Positions 8,728 to 17,187 of a stretch of DNA of 64,000 nt are shown piece after piece. The stretch covers positions 496,001 to 560,000 of the forward strand of contig NC_021184.1 of assembly GCF_000233715.2 (NCBI RefSeq). Reading direction: 5' to 3'. The notes under the pieces were generated by a model that was not told where the DNA came from, searched no databases, and saw nothing but the letters and a program-made list of their open reading frames with translations. Positions within the stretch are counted from its first letter, which is position 1. Every line of letters begins with the position of its first letter. The stretch comes from Desulfoscipio gibsoniae DSM 7213. GTDB taxonomy: Bacteria > Bacillota > Desulfotomaculia > Desulfotomaculales > Desulfallaceae. The position numbers and the translations under genes were made by a program.

Positions 8728-10749
8728 ATGCCAAGGTACAAAGACTCCAACCTGACCAGTCGACCGTCCAATAAAACACCGCGGGTAATCGATCCCAAAA
8801 ACGCCAAACGATCGGTTGATCCTGCGGCTCTGGAAATGATCGACATAGCCAGAGAAAAAGGAGTAATTACCGCTTTTGACCGGGTAGTGGCCCAGCAGCC
8901 GCAATGTCAATTTGGTTATAAAGGTATTTGCTGCCGTTTCTGCATGATGGGTCCCTGCCGTATTAAAGCCGATGAAGGCCCTGCCAGCAGAGGTATCTGT
9001 GGTGCTAATGCCTGGACCATTGTGGCCCGCAGCGTCGGCCTGATGATTCTTACCGGTTGTGCGTCCCACGCCCAGCACGGCAACCACATTGCCCACGTAC
9101 TGCACATGATTGCTGAGGGCCATGCACCGGATTATTCCATTAAAGATCCGGAAAAGCTGATTAGAATATGTAAAAAAGTCGATATTGAAACCGAAGGCAA
9201 AGACATTAACACCCTGGCCAAAGAACTGGCTGAAAAAGCACTGGATGACTTCAAACGCCTTAAAGGTGAAGGCGAAGCCACCTGGACTACCAAGATGCTT
9301 ATTGATAAAAGACTTGAAAATTACCGTGAGCGCAATGTAATGCCACATGGTTTGCATGCAACAATTTCCGATCTGGTTACCCAGGCTCACGTTGGTATGG
9401 ACAATGACCCGGTCAACATAGTATTCAGTGCAGTGCGCGTTGGTCTGGCCGACCTGGCCGGCAAATGGATTGCCACCGATCTTTCCGATATTATCTTCGG
9501 CACACCTCAACCCGTTGTCAGCGAGGCTAACATGGGCGTGCTTGAACCCAAGAAGGTCAATATCATACTGCACGGCCACAACCCGCTGCTCAGCGAAATG
9601 ATCGTCGCCGCAGCCCGCGAGTTGGAAGACGAAGCTAAAGCAGCCGGAGCCGAAGGTATCCAGCTCTCTGGTATCTGCTGTACTGGTAACGAAGTGCTTA
9701 TGCGCCAAGGGATACCCCTGGTTACCTCTTTCTCCTCCCAGGAACTGGCCATTTGTACCGGCGCCGTAGACTGCATGGTAGTTGACGTACAGTGCATTAT
9801 GCCGGGCTTGAACACCGTAGCCCAATGCTTCGGCACTAAACTGATAACAACTTCAGATCTTGTCAAAAACCCCGGTACCATGCACATCGACTATCAGGAA
9901 GCTACGGCCATGGAAAATGCCAAGGAAGTAATTCGTTACGGCATTGAAGCCTTCAAAGAGCGCGGCAACCGACCGGTACACATCCCCAATATTAAGAACA
10001 AGGTGGTAGCCGGCTGGAGCATTGAAGCACTCTTAGAACTGTTCAGCAAAGTTAATCCTGAAAATCCCATCCGGGTACTTAACGAAGCCATTCTTAACGG
10101 AGAACTAAAAGGTGTAGCCTTTATGGTAGGCTGCTCCAACCTGAAAACCTTCCAGGATCAGGCCCACATTGAAATAGCCAAAGGCATGTTGAAAAACGAC
10201 GTTTTTGTTATTTCAACCGGTTGCCATGCCCAGGCCTGCGCCAAGGTCGGCATGATGGATCCGGACAAGGTAGATGAATATTGCGGCGAAGGACTGAAGA
10301 GTTTCCTCAAGCGCCTCAATGAAAAGTCGGGCCTCAAGGTAGGTCTGCCTCCGGTATTCCACATTGGCTCTTGCGTGGACAACTCCCGTGGTGCCGAGCT
10401 TTTAATGCTGATGGCAGAAGATCTTGGTGTAGATACCCCGAAAGTTCCGTTTGTAGCTTCTGCTCCTGAAGCCATGAGTGGTAAAGCTACCAGTATTGGC
10501 ACCTGGTGCTTGGATATCGGTATGCCTACTCATGTAGGTACCATGCCGCCGGTGGAAGGCTGCGACCTTATTTACAGCATCCTTACCCAGATAGCCGGCG
10601 ACGTATTTGGCGGTTATTTTATTCTCGAGCCCGATATCGAAGTATCTATTCAAAAACTGCTTAATGCTCTGGAATACAGAACCTGGAAACTGGGCGTACA
10701 CCGCCGGGTAGCCGAGGATCTGGAAACCAGCCTGTGCCAAAACTGGTAA
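8728..10749 (+). CDS. acsA: Carbon monoxide dehydrogenase, catalytic subunit of the CODH/ACS complex
   Basis: 673 aa, full length, GGGAGGG before the ATG. Cluster B/D cysteines lie near the N-terminus (CQFGYKGICCRFCMMGPC, then GICGANAW). Ni-Fe-S C-cluster ligands are in the middle and C-terminal parts (SGICCTGNE, DVQCIMPG, VGCSNLKT, STGCHAQAC, HIGSCVDN). It interconverts CO2 and CO with ferredoxin; in the Wood-Ljungdahl pathway the CO is passed through a tunnel to AcsB. It precedes acsB by 27 bp. Length and partner point to the ACS-bound form rather than a stand-alone CooS. Confidence 0.96.
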   Translation: MPRYKDSNLTSRPSNKTPRVIDPKNAKRSVDPAALEMIDIAREKGVITAFDRVVAQQPQCQFGYKGICCRFCMMGPCRIKADEGPASRGICGANAWTIVARSVGLMILTGCASHAQHGNHIAHVLHMIAEGHAPDYSIKDPEKLIRICKKVDIETEGKDINTLAKELAEKALDDFKRLKGEGEATWTTKMLIDKRLENYRERNVMPHGLHATISDLVTQAHVGMDNDPVNIVFSAVRVGLADLAGKWIATDLSDIIFGTPQPVVSEANMGVLEPKKVNIILHGHNPLLSEMIVAAARELEDEAKAAGAEGIQLSGICCTGNEVLMRQGIPLVTSFSSQELAICTGAVDCMVVDVQCIMPGLNTVAQCFGTKLITTSDLVKNPGTMHIDYQEATAMENAKEVIRYGIEAFKERGNRPVHIPNIKNKVVAGWSIEALLELFSKVNPENPIRVLNEAILNGELKGVAFMVGCSNLKTFQDQAHIEIAKGMLKNDVFVISTGCHAQACAKVGMMDPDKVDEYCGEGLKSFLKRLNEKSGLKVGLPPVFHIGSCVDNSRGAELLMLMAEDLGVDTPKVPFVASAPEAMSGKATSIGTWCLDIGMPTHVGTMPPVEGCDLIYSILTQIAGDVFGGYFILEPDIEVSIQKLLNALEYRTWKLGVHRRVAEDLETSLCQNW

Positions 10750-10776
10750 AATGCCACGAAAGGGAGGGAAATAGAA

Positions 10777-12972
10777 GTGAGCGAAGCCATTAATTTTGAT
10801 CAAATTTTCGAAGGCGCCATAGAAGCGGGCAAGGAGCCCAAAAAGCTGTTCAAGGAAGCCTACGAGGGCACCATTACTGCCCTTAGCTACGCGGAGATAC
10901 TGCTCAATCAGGCTATCCGCACCTACGGCAAGGATCAGCCCGTGGGCTATCCCGAAACTGCTTACTACTTGCCTGTAATCCGTTGCCTGAGCGGTGAAGA
11001 GGTTAAAACCCTGAGTGATATGGTACCAGTATTGAATCGTATGCGTGCCGCCGTCAGAGAAGAAAAAACCTTTGCCAACGCCCGTAAGTGGGGTGAAGCC
11101 ACCTGGTACGCCGCCGATATTATCGAGGCCCTCAGGTATATTAAAAACACTCCGGAAAATCCACTGCATGTAGCTCCCTGGACCGGGTTCATCGGTGACC
11201 CCGTGGTACGCCAGTGGGGCACCAAAATGGTGGACTGGACTATTCCCGGCTATGCCGTAATTCTTGGCCGCGCCAGGGATTCAATATTAGCCAAAAAAAT
11301 CGTTAACGACTTAATGGGCAAGGGCCTTATGCTATTTCTCTGCGATGAAATCATTGAACAACTCTTAGAGGAAAACGTCAAGCTGGGTGTTGATTACATG
11401 GCTTACCCGCTGGGTAATTTTACCCAGGTAGTGCACGCTGCCAATTATGCACTGAGGGCAGGTATGATGTTAGGAGGTATAAAACCAGGGGCACGAGAAC
11501 TGCAGCGCCAATATCAACGCGATAGACTCCTTGCTTTCGTATTATACCTGGGCGAACACGACATGGTTAAGACCGCCGCTGCCATGGGCTGCATCAACGT
11601 GGGCTTCCCGGTCATCACCGACCAGGAGCTGCCCGAGGACAAGCAAATTAAAGACTGGTTCATCAGCGAGCCCGACTATGACAAGATCGTACAAACCTGC
11701 CTTGAAGTACGGGGCATTAAAATTACCTCTGTGGATATCGACGTGCCTATTACCGTGGGTCCCGCCTTTGAAGGTGAGTCCATTCGTAAGAAAGATATGT
11801 ATGTTGAATTCGGCGGCACCAAGACTCCTGGCTTCGAGCTGGTGCGTATGGCCGATGACACTATTGAAGACGGCAAAATTGAGCTGATCGGCCCGGATGT
11901 CGACACTGTGCCCGAGGGCAGCCGGATGCCCATCGGTATCGTGGTGGACGTATACGGCCGTAAGATGGAAGAAGACTTTGAACCCGTGCTGGAGCGTCGC
12001 ATTCACTACTTCTCCAACTACGGCGAAGGTCTGTGGCACACGGCTCAGCGGGATATCAACTGGATGCGTATCAGTAAAGAAGCCTATGCCAAAGGCTTCC
12101 GCTTAAAGCATATCGGCGACATACTGTACGCCAAGTTTAAGTCTGAATTCTCCGCTATTGTGGACCGTATTGCAGTGACTATTTACACTGATGAACAAAA
12201 AGTGCTGGAAATGCGTGAAATGGCCCGCGATTACTACAAGAAGCGTGATGACCGCCTTAAAGAACTGCGGGACGAAAATGTGGACACCTTCTACTCCTGC
12301 ACCCTGTGCCAGAGCTTTGCGCCCACCCACGTGTGCGTAATCGCCCCCGAGCGGGTCGGCCTGTGCGGCGCGGTGAGCTGGCTTGATGCCAAAGCGGCTT
12401 ATGAAATCAACCCGCACGGTGCCAACCAGCCCGTTCCCAAGGAAGGCTTACTGGACGACTTCAAGGGCCAGTGGCAGTCATTTAATGATTTTTGCTTCAA
12501 TAACTCGCAGCGCAATATAGAGTTTATAAACTTCTATACCATTATGGAATACCCGATGACCTCTTGCGGCTGCTTTGAGTGTATCCTGGCCATGGTGCCC
12601 GAATGCAACGGCTTTATGGTCGTAAACCGGGAGCACAGCGGTATGACCCCGTCCGGTATGACCTTCTCTACGCTGGCCGGTACTATCGGTGGCGGTGCCC
12701 AGATGCCCGGCTTCATGGGTATGGGTAAATCATACCTGTCCTCACCCAAGTTTGTACCTGCCGACGGTGGTCTGGGCAGACTGGTGTGGATGCCCAAGTC
12801 ACTGAAGGAAGAGCTGCGGCCCGCTCTGGAAGAAGCTGCGGAAAACGCCGGTTTGGGTAAGGATTTTATAGATAAGATTGCCGACGAAACCGTAGGTACC
12901 AGCGGCGAGGAAATCATGTCCTTTCTTGAAGAGAAGGGGCACCCCGCACTAACTATGGATCCTTTATTATAA
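10777..12972 (+). CDS. acsB: Acetyl-CoA synthase, CODH/ACS complex
   Basis: 731 aa, GTG start with AGGGAGGG upstream. The A-cluster ligands are visible as CTLCQSFAPTHVC, GLCGA and SCGCFEC in the C-terminal third. It condenses CO, a methyl group from the corrinoid protein and CoA to acetyl-CoA. Translationally close to acsA. The usual next genes (acsC, acsD, acsE, cooC) are absent: a terminator follows within 60 bp. They must be elsewhere if the pathway is complete. Confidence 0.96.
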   Translation: MSEAINFDQIFEGAIEAGKEPKKLFKEAYEGTITALSYAEILLNQAIRTYGKDQPVGYPETAYYLPVIRCLSGEEVKTLSDMVPVLNRMRAAVREEKTFANARKWGEATWYAADIIEALRYIKNTPENPLHVAPWTGFIGDPVVRQWGTKMVDWTIPGYAVILGRARDSILAKKIVNDLMGKGLMLFLCDEIIEQLLEENVKLGVDYMAYPLGNFTQVVHAANYALRAGMMLGGIKPGARELQRQYQRDRLLAFVLYLGEHDMVKTAAAMGCINVGFPVITDQELPEDKQIKDWFISEPDYDKIVQTCLEVRGIKITSVDIDVPITVGPAFEGESIRKKDMYVEFGGTKTPGFELVRMADDTIEDGKIELIGPDVDTVPEGSRMPIGIVVDVYGRKMEEDFEPVLERRIHYFSNYGEGLWHTAQRDINWMRISKEAYAKGFRLKHIGDILYAKFKSEFSAIVDRIAVTIYTDEQKVLEMREMARDYYKKRDDRLKELRDENVDTFYSCTLCQSFAPTHVCVIAPERVGLCGAVSWLDAKAAYEINPHGANQPVPKEGLLDDFKGQWQSFNDFCFNNSQRNIEFINFYTIMEYPMTSCGCFECILAMVPECNGFMVVNREHSGMTPSGMTFSTLAGTIGGGAQMPGFMGMGKSYLSSPKFVPADGGLGRLVWMPKSLKEELRPALEEAAENAGLGKDFIDKIADETVGTSGEEIMSFLEEKGHPALTMDPLL

Positions 12973-13025
12973 GAATTATAGGTTTAAGATATATATATTT
13001 AATTCTTGGCGTTACATTAGACCTC

Positions 13026-13066
13026 CCCTGGCCGATAACAAAATCATTCGGTCAGGGAATTTTTTT
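13026..13066 (+). terminator. Terminator of the acsAB operon
   Basis: CCCTGGCCGA (13026-13035) pairs with TCGGTCAGGG (13048-13057), one wobble pair, followed by AA and seven Ts. Confidence 0.85.
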
Positions 13067-13166
13067 AGTCTAGCATACATGGCACCGCAAATTATATTAT
13101 AGCAATTTGTGTTAAAAGTTATTATGTGGTAAACGTGGTACTTCATTTTATGAGTTTTTCAAATAT

Positions 13167-13353
13167 CTAATCCGGAATCACCATTTTAATTACATACGCA
13201 GGATAATTTTTTGTCATTTTAAAAAATTTGCCATAAAACTCATAAGGGAGTTTTCTCTGGATATGCGGCAAAACTATTTTCCACATAATAATTAAAGATA
13301 TCCATAACCTCTTTCCCATAATCCTGTGTCATTTGTTCAAATTTAACGTTCAA
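13167..13353 (-). pseudogene. Frameshifted GNAT acetyltransferase fragment
   Basis: From a TTG near 13353 (GGGAGAGGGG upstream) the minus strand reads NVKFEQMTQDYGKEVMDIF then NYYVENSFAAYPEKT. After a frameshift it continues PYEFYGKFFKMTKNYPAY and VIK, then stops at 13167. This is the N-terminal part of a GNAT-family N-acetyltransferase; the acetyl-CoA-binding half is missing. The rest of the 12.97-13.38 kb gap holds only the acsAB terminator. Confidence 0.55.
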
Positions 13354-13381
13354 AAAAAACTTCCCCTCTCCCTGATATGTT

Positions 13382-14575
13382 TTATACTTGCTGCACGAAT
13401 TCGCGCAAAACACCGGCAAGGGATTTAAGTCCTTCTACAATTCTGTCCTCCGGCATGTTGGAATAGTTAATTCTGAAGGTGTTTTCTTTGCTGCCGTTGG
13501 GGAAGAATGAACCGCCCGGAACAAAAGCAACATTTCTTTCCAGGCTTTTTTCCAAAACATCCCTTGCATTGACATCGGCAGGAAGTTCAACCCATGCAAA
13601 CAAGCCACCCTGAGGCCTCGTAAAGGTTACTCCTTTAGGAAATTCCTCCTCCATCGTTTTAACGGTTAAATCCCTGCGTTTCCTATATACCTCACGTATT
13701 TTATTAATATGGTCGTCTATTTCATACAATTCAAGGTACTTGGCTATTTCCATCTGGGCAATCGTATTGCATTGTAAATCAGCCCCCTGCTTAACAAGTA
13801 CGTATTTATCAATGGCACTTTTATCTCCGGCAACCCATCCGATTCTATATCCCGGACAAAATGTTTTGGAGAAGGTCCCCAGGCAAAGCACACAGCCTAT
13901 CCGGTCAAAAGACTTCACAGAAGGCAGGGATTCACCTTCAAACCTGAGCTCCCCATAGGGATTATCTTCAACAACCATAACTTGGTGTTTCATGGCTGCT
14001 TTTACAAGTCGTTCTCTTCTTTCTAGGCTCCATGTTCTTCCTGTCGGATTTTGGAATTCAGGAATTATGTATATTATTTTCACCCTTTTGGTACTTTCAA
14101 GAATCCTATCAAGTTCATCAGGTATCATTCCGTCATTATCTGTGGGTACCTCTATAAACTTACATCCATATGCTCTAAACGCACTTATTGCCGCAAGATA
14201 TGTTGGACTTTCACAAAGCACAACATCTCCCTCATCCAGGAAGACTTTTCCTGAAAGGTCCAGTGCCTGTTGCGATCCATTAGTTAAAAGTATATTTTTT
14301 GATGCAAATTCAGTACCCAACCTGGAATTCATCCTATTGGCAATCCATTCTCTCAAAGGCTTATAACCCTCAGTGGTTGTATATTGTAAAGCCCTGGCGC
14401 TTTCTTCTTCAAGCACAATCCGGCTGACTGTTTTAATCTCTTCAACCGGGAAAAGTTCCGGTGCGGGTAGACCACCGGCAAATGAAATTACTTCTGGTTT
14501 TTCGGTTACTTTTAAAATCTCCCTTATTTCCGACGCCTTTAAATACGTCATTCTCTTGGCATATTTAAAATCCAT
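13382..14575 (-). CDS. PLP-dependent aminotransferase, class I/II (2-aminoadipate/aromatic type)
   Basis: 397 aa, full length. The PLP lysine is in GTFSKTFCPGYR, the PLP phosphate and ring contacts in NGSQQALDL and YIIPEFQNPTG, and the C-terminal Arg in FRINYS. Closest in style to LysN/AroJ-like multi-substrate aminotransferases, which use 2-oxoglutarate with aromatic, aminoadipate or branched substrates. It lies 51 bp downstream of the MocR regulator on the same strand, so the regulator probably controls it. Confidence 0.88.
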   Translation of the reverse strand: MDFKYAKRMTYLKASEIREILKVTEKPEVISFAGGLPAPELFPVEEIKTVSRIVLEEESARALQYTTTEGYKPLREWIANRMNSRLGTEFASKNILLTNGSQQALDLSGKVFLDEGDVVLCESPTYLAAISAFRAYGCKFIEVPTDNDGMIPDELDRILESTKRVKIIYIIPEFQNPTGRTWSLERRERLVKAAMKHQVMVVEDNPYGELRFEGESLPSVKSFDRIGCVLCLGTFSKTFCPGYRIGWVAGDKSAIDKYVLVKQGADLQCNTIAQMEIAKYLELYEIDDHINKIREVYRKRRDLTVKTMEEEFPKGVTFTRPQGGLFAWVELPADVNARDVLEKSLERNVAFVPGGSFFPNGSKENTFRINYSNMPEDRIVEGLKSLAGVLREFVQQV

Positions 14576-14626
14576 GTCAGCATCTCCAATATGGCCTTTT
14601 AGCCGTTTAAATATAGTTTGAACCTT

Positions 14627-16144
14627 TTACACGATGGGGTTGATTTCCATATCGGCATAAATCTCATCGTGATCTTTATGATCAATCAATTCTTTCATAG
14701 CCTCACATAATCTCTTAATCCCTTCATTTATGTCCTTAAATGTTGCAAAGGTAAAATTTAAGCGAATAAAGTCGTCACCTTGGCCCGATGTAAAGAAAGG
14801 AGACCCGGGTACGAATGCCACCTTGTGTTCCGCGGCTTTTGAAATCAGCTTTGACGCCGATACGCCTTCCGGGAGTTTGCACCAGATGTAATAACCACCC
14901 CTGGGTCTGTTCCAGAGCAAATCTTTCGGAGCATATTGGGATAGCGCATTGTACATAGCATCCCTTCTTGCCCTATATTCTGCGCAAACTTTATGTATAT
15001 GCGATGCAAAAGATCCGCTTGTGATGAACCTTTCAATGATCCATTGTGACAGACTGTTGGAATGCAAATCCATGATTTGTTTGGCCGCGGCGAATTTTTT
15101 TACAACCTTTTTATGTGCCACAATCCATCCCAATCTCAAACCCGGGTATACAATTTTTGAAAAAGTGCTTAAATAAATAACATATCCGTCATTATCCATC
15201 GACTTCAGCAGAGGGAGGGCATGACCTTCATAACAGAGATCTCCGTAAGCATCATCCTCAATAATGAGAACCCTGTATTTATATGCAAGCTCTACAAGTT
15301 GCTTTCTTCTGTCAAGTTCCATTTCAGTGCCGGAAGGATTCTGGAAAGTTGGTATTGTATATATCAACTTTGGCCTGTATCTTTGCAAAAGCTGTTCGAA
15401 TATATCAATCCTCATACCTTTATCATCAATTGGGATTCCAATTACTCTTGCACCAACTGTTTTAAAGGCCTGAATCGCCGGAAAAAATGTAGGCTCTTCC
15501 ACAACAACCAGGTCTCCGGGATCAATTATTATTCTTGCCGCCAGATCAATTCCCTGTTGTGACCCTGAAAGCAGCATTACTTCATCATATCGGCAGTAAA
15601 CTCCCCTTTTGTGCATTAAACAGCACACAGCTTCACGAAGGGAAGTAAAGCCTTCTGTCGGGGTATGAAGCAAAGCTTTGTAATTCTCTTGCTCGACCAA
15701 TTCTTGCTCAATCCCTTTTAATATTTGTATAGGACCGGTTTCAGGGGAAGCAATTCCGGTAGCAAAAGAAATAACATCTTTTCTGTTTGCCAAAGCCAGC
15801 AAGTCTTTAACCATATAAGAATTAAAATTATTTGCATACTGACTGAAAATCTGATTCCAAGTCGGCTCTTGTGAAGATATGCTGCCAGGATTCAGTTCCT
15901 CGTCGGGGTATGCAAGTACAATGGTTCCATTTCCCACACGCGAACCTACCAATCCTTCCGCTTTTAGCTCACGGTAAGCATTTAATACGGTAGTTCTGTT
16001 TACACCAAGGCTTTCAGCCAACTTTCTTTCCGGTGGAAGACGAAAACCGGGTAAAAGCTCACCGGATAATATTTGACGCCGCACCTGTTCAAAAATCTGC
16101 ACATAGACAGGCGTATCAGCCTCTCTGTTAATTGTCACCCTCAT
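14627..16144 (-). CDS. MocR-family regulator (GntR helix-turn-helix fused to aminotransferase fold)
   Basis: 505 aa from the ATG at 16144; an ATG five codons upstream lies inside an operator-like palindrome and lacks a ribosome site. Residues about 10-75 are a GntR winged helix (YVQIFEQVRRQILSGELLPG, LGVNRTTVLNAYRELKAEG). Residues about 130-490 are a class I aminotransferase fold with the PLP lysine in STFSKIVYPGLR. MocR proteins use the PLP domain as a ligand sensor. The gene is followed by a free-standing aminotransferase of the same fold, a likely target. Confidence 0.9.
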   Translation of the reverse strand: MRVTINREADTPVYVQIFEQVRRQILSGELLPGFRLPPERKLAESLGVNRTTVLNAYRELKAEGLVGSRVGNGTIVLAYPDEELNPGSISSQEPTWNQIFSQYANNFNSYMVKDLLALANRKDVISFATGIASPETGPIQILKGIEQELVEQENYKALLHTPTEGFTSLREAVCCLMHKRGVYCRYDEVMLLSGSQQGIDLAARIIIDPGDLVVVEEPTFFPAIQAFKTVGARVIGIPIDDKGMRIDIFEQLLQRYRPKLIYTIPTFQNPSGTEMELDRRKQLVELAYKYRVLIIEDDAYGDLCYEGHALPLLKSMDNDGYVIYLSTFSKIVYPGLRLGWIVAHKKVVKKFAAAKQIMDLHSNSLSQWIIERFITSGSFASHIHKVCAEYRARRDAMYNALSQYAPKDLLWNRPRGGYYIWCKLPEGVSASKLISKAAEHKVAFVPGSPFFTSGQGDDFIRLNFTFATFKDINEGIKRLCEAMKELIDHKDHDEIYADMEINPIV

Positions 16145-16157
16145 AATAAAATACCTC

Positions 16158-16173
16158 ATTGGATTAATCCAAT
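16158..16173. promoter_or_regulatory. 16-bp perfect palindrome, likely MocR operator
   Basis: ATTGGATTAATCCAAT overlaps the upstream alternative start of the MocR gene. Related half-sites (CAACCAATTTGAT, GATCATCCAATA) follow within 60 bp. Position at the start of the gene suits autorepression. Confidence 0.5.
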
Positions 16174-16188
16174 TTCATTATATTGTTG

Positions 16189-16353
16189 CTATTGCCTGTC
16201 AGCAACAACCAATTTGATTATTTTTAGATCATCCAATATTTTTGTTTTTTGATTTTCGGTAACACCCTGCGTTTTTGCCTGAGAAATGAAATGGTCAACA
16301 ATCGGGTCGGTTATTTCCGCAAAGGTCAGACGAGCGAAAAGTATTGTTGACAT
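16189..16353 (-). CDS. Short uncertain reading frame upstream of the MocR gene
   Basis: A 54-aa frame (starts MSTILFARLTFAEITD, ends LVVADRQ) with no good ribosome site and no recognised family; it may be chance. The rest of the gap to 16478 also holds a 38-codon plus-strand frame at 16406-16522 (begins MDMEKELNFTTHHIFYDE) that enters the brnA gene antisense and looks like a relic. Confidence 0.2.
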   Translation of the reverse strand: MSTILFARLTFAEITDPIVDHFISQAKTQGVTENQKTKILDDLKIIKLVVADRQ

Positions 16354-16478
16354 CCTAATGAAAAAAGTCTATCAGGACAATAGAAACTGAAAGGAATATC
16401 ACAGCTAATGGATATGGAAAAAGAGTTGAACTTTACAACCCATCATATTTTCTATGATGAGATCAGGGATATTTACGG

Positions 16479-16784
16479 TTATCCTTTTGTGGAGCGAATA
16501 TGCTTTCTAAGCGCATCAGGATAATCTTTCCTCAGTTTTTCAACAAGCCAACTTCCAATGAGTGTTTGGTAAGGTATACGCAGTTCACCGGCAATATCTT
16601 TAATAGCGTCCAAAGCATCCTCATCAACTCTGATGCTTATCGGTTTCTTATTCCGACGGGGTGACGTTATCTCTATTTCATCCTCTACCTCTACCAGTTC
16701 GTCCAGATGCTCGGTAGTTGAATGGATTTCCCAGTATCTGGCTTCTTCTTCTTCCGATTTGAAATGTGGAATCTTAGATTTCAT
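16479..16784 (-). CDS. brnA: BrnA-type antitoxin
   Basis: 101 aa from the ATG at 16784 (GAGG upstream). The C-terminal half has the CopG-like DNA-binding pattern PISIRVDEDALDAIKDIA followed by IPYQTLIGSWLVEKL, typical of BrnA antitoxins. It neutralises the adjacent BrnT-like RNase toxin and represses the pair. Toxin-first order with the two genes separated by only 4 bp is standard for this system. Confidence 0.8.
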   Translation of the reverse strand: MKSKIPHFKSEEEEARYWEIHSTTEHLDELVEVEDEIEITSPRRNKKPISIRVDEDALDAIKDIAGELRIPYQTLIGSWLVEKLRKDYPDALRKHIRSTKG

Positions 16785-16788
16785 AATA

Positions 16789-17064
16789 TTATCGCCTCTT
16801 TTTGAAATAATCACGTTCTGTACTTGTCATATCGCGGGCCGTGATAGGTCGAATAGTGCCATTGGATTTGATTTGAAAAACAACCGCTAGAAATCGTCCT
16901 TCGTCGGTTCGGCCAAGAGCAATTTGTCTGTTGGAACGGGTGTTAAGGAACTTAATTGGTCGGTTATAAAAAACGGATTCTACTTCATCTATCTCTACCC
17001 CATGACGAAGTGGTTTCCAGATGTTATGTTCGTCCCATTCGAAACCGTGAATTTTTATTACCAG
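16789..17064 (-). CDS. brnT: BrnT-type ribonuclease toxin
   Basis: About 91 aa if started at the CTG at 17064. Features: HGFEWDEHNIWKPLRHGV and DEVESVFYNRP, then RPITARDMTSTERDYF near the end, all typical of BrnT, an mRNA-degrading RelE-like toxin. The frame is open up to an ATG at 17097, but AGAGGTG (17071-17077) sits 8 nt before the CTG, giving an N-terminus MVIKIHGFEW that fits the family. The start is therefore unusual and needs care. A TATACA/TGTATA-rich stretch upstream may be the operator. Confidence 0.78.
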   Translation of the reverse strand: MVIKIHGFEWDEHNIWKPLRHGVEIDEVESVFYNRPIKFLNTRSNRQIALGRTDEGRFLAVVFQIKSNGTIRPITARDMTSTERDYFKKRR

Positions 17065-17187
17065 TATTATCACCTCTAATATACACTGTATATACATTAT
17101 ATAGCAAGAGATAATAGTTGAGGCTCATTACAGCCCTCCTGAAAAACCGTAAGGAAAAGGTTTAAAAAACAATTTCTATACATATGT

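Noticed and set aside
8707-9825. Long minus-strand reading frame of 372 codons opposite acsA
   Set aside because: It is the complement of a strongly conserved enzyme gene; no ribosome site and no recognisable domain.
10402-11169. 255-codon minus-strand frame over the acsA/acsB junction
   Set aside because: Antisense shadow of two well-conserved genes; codon pattern follows the plus strand.
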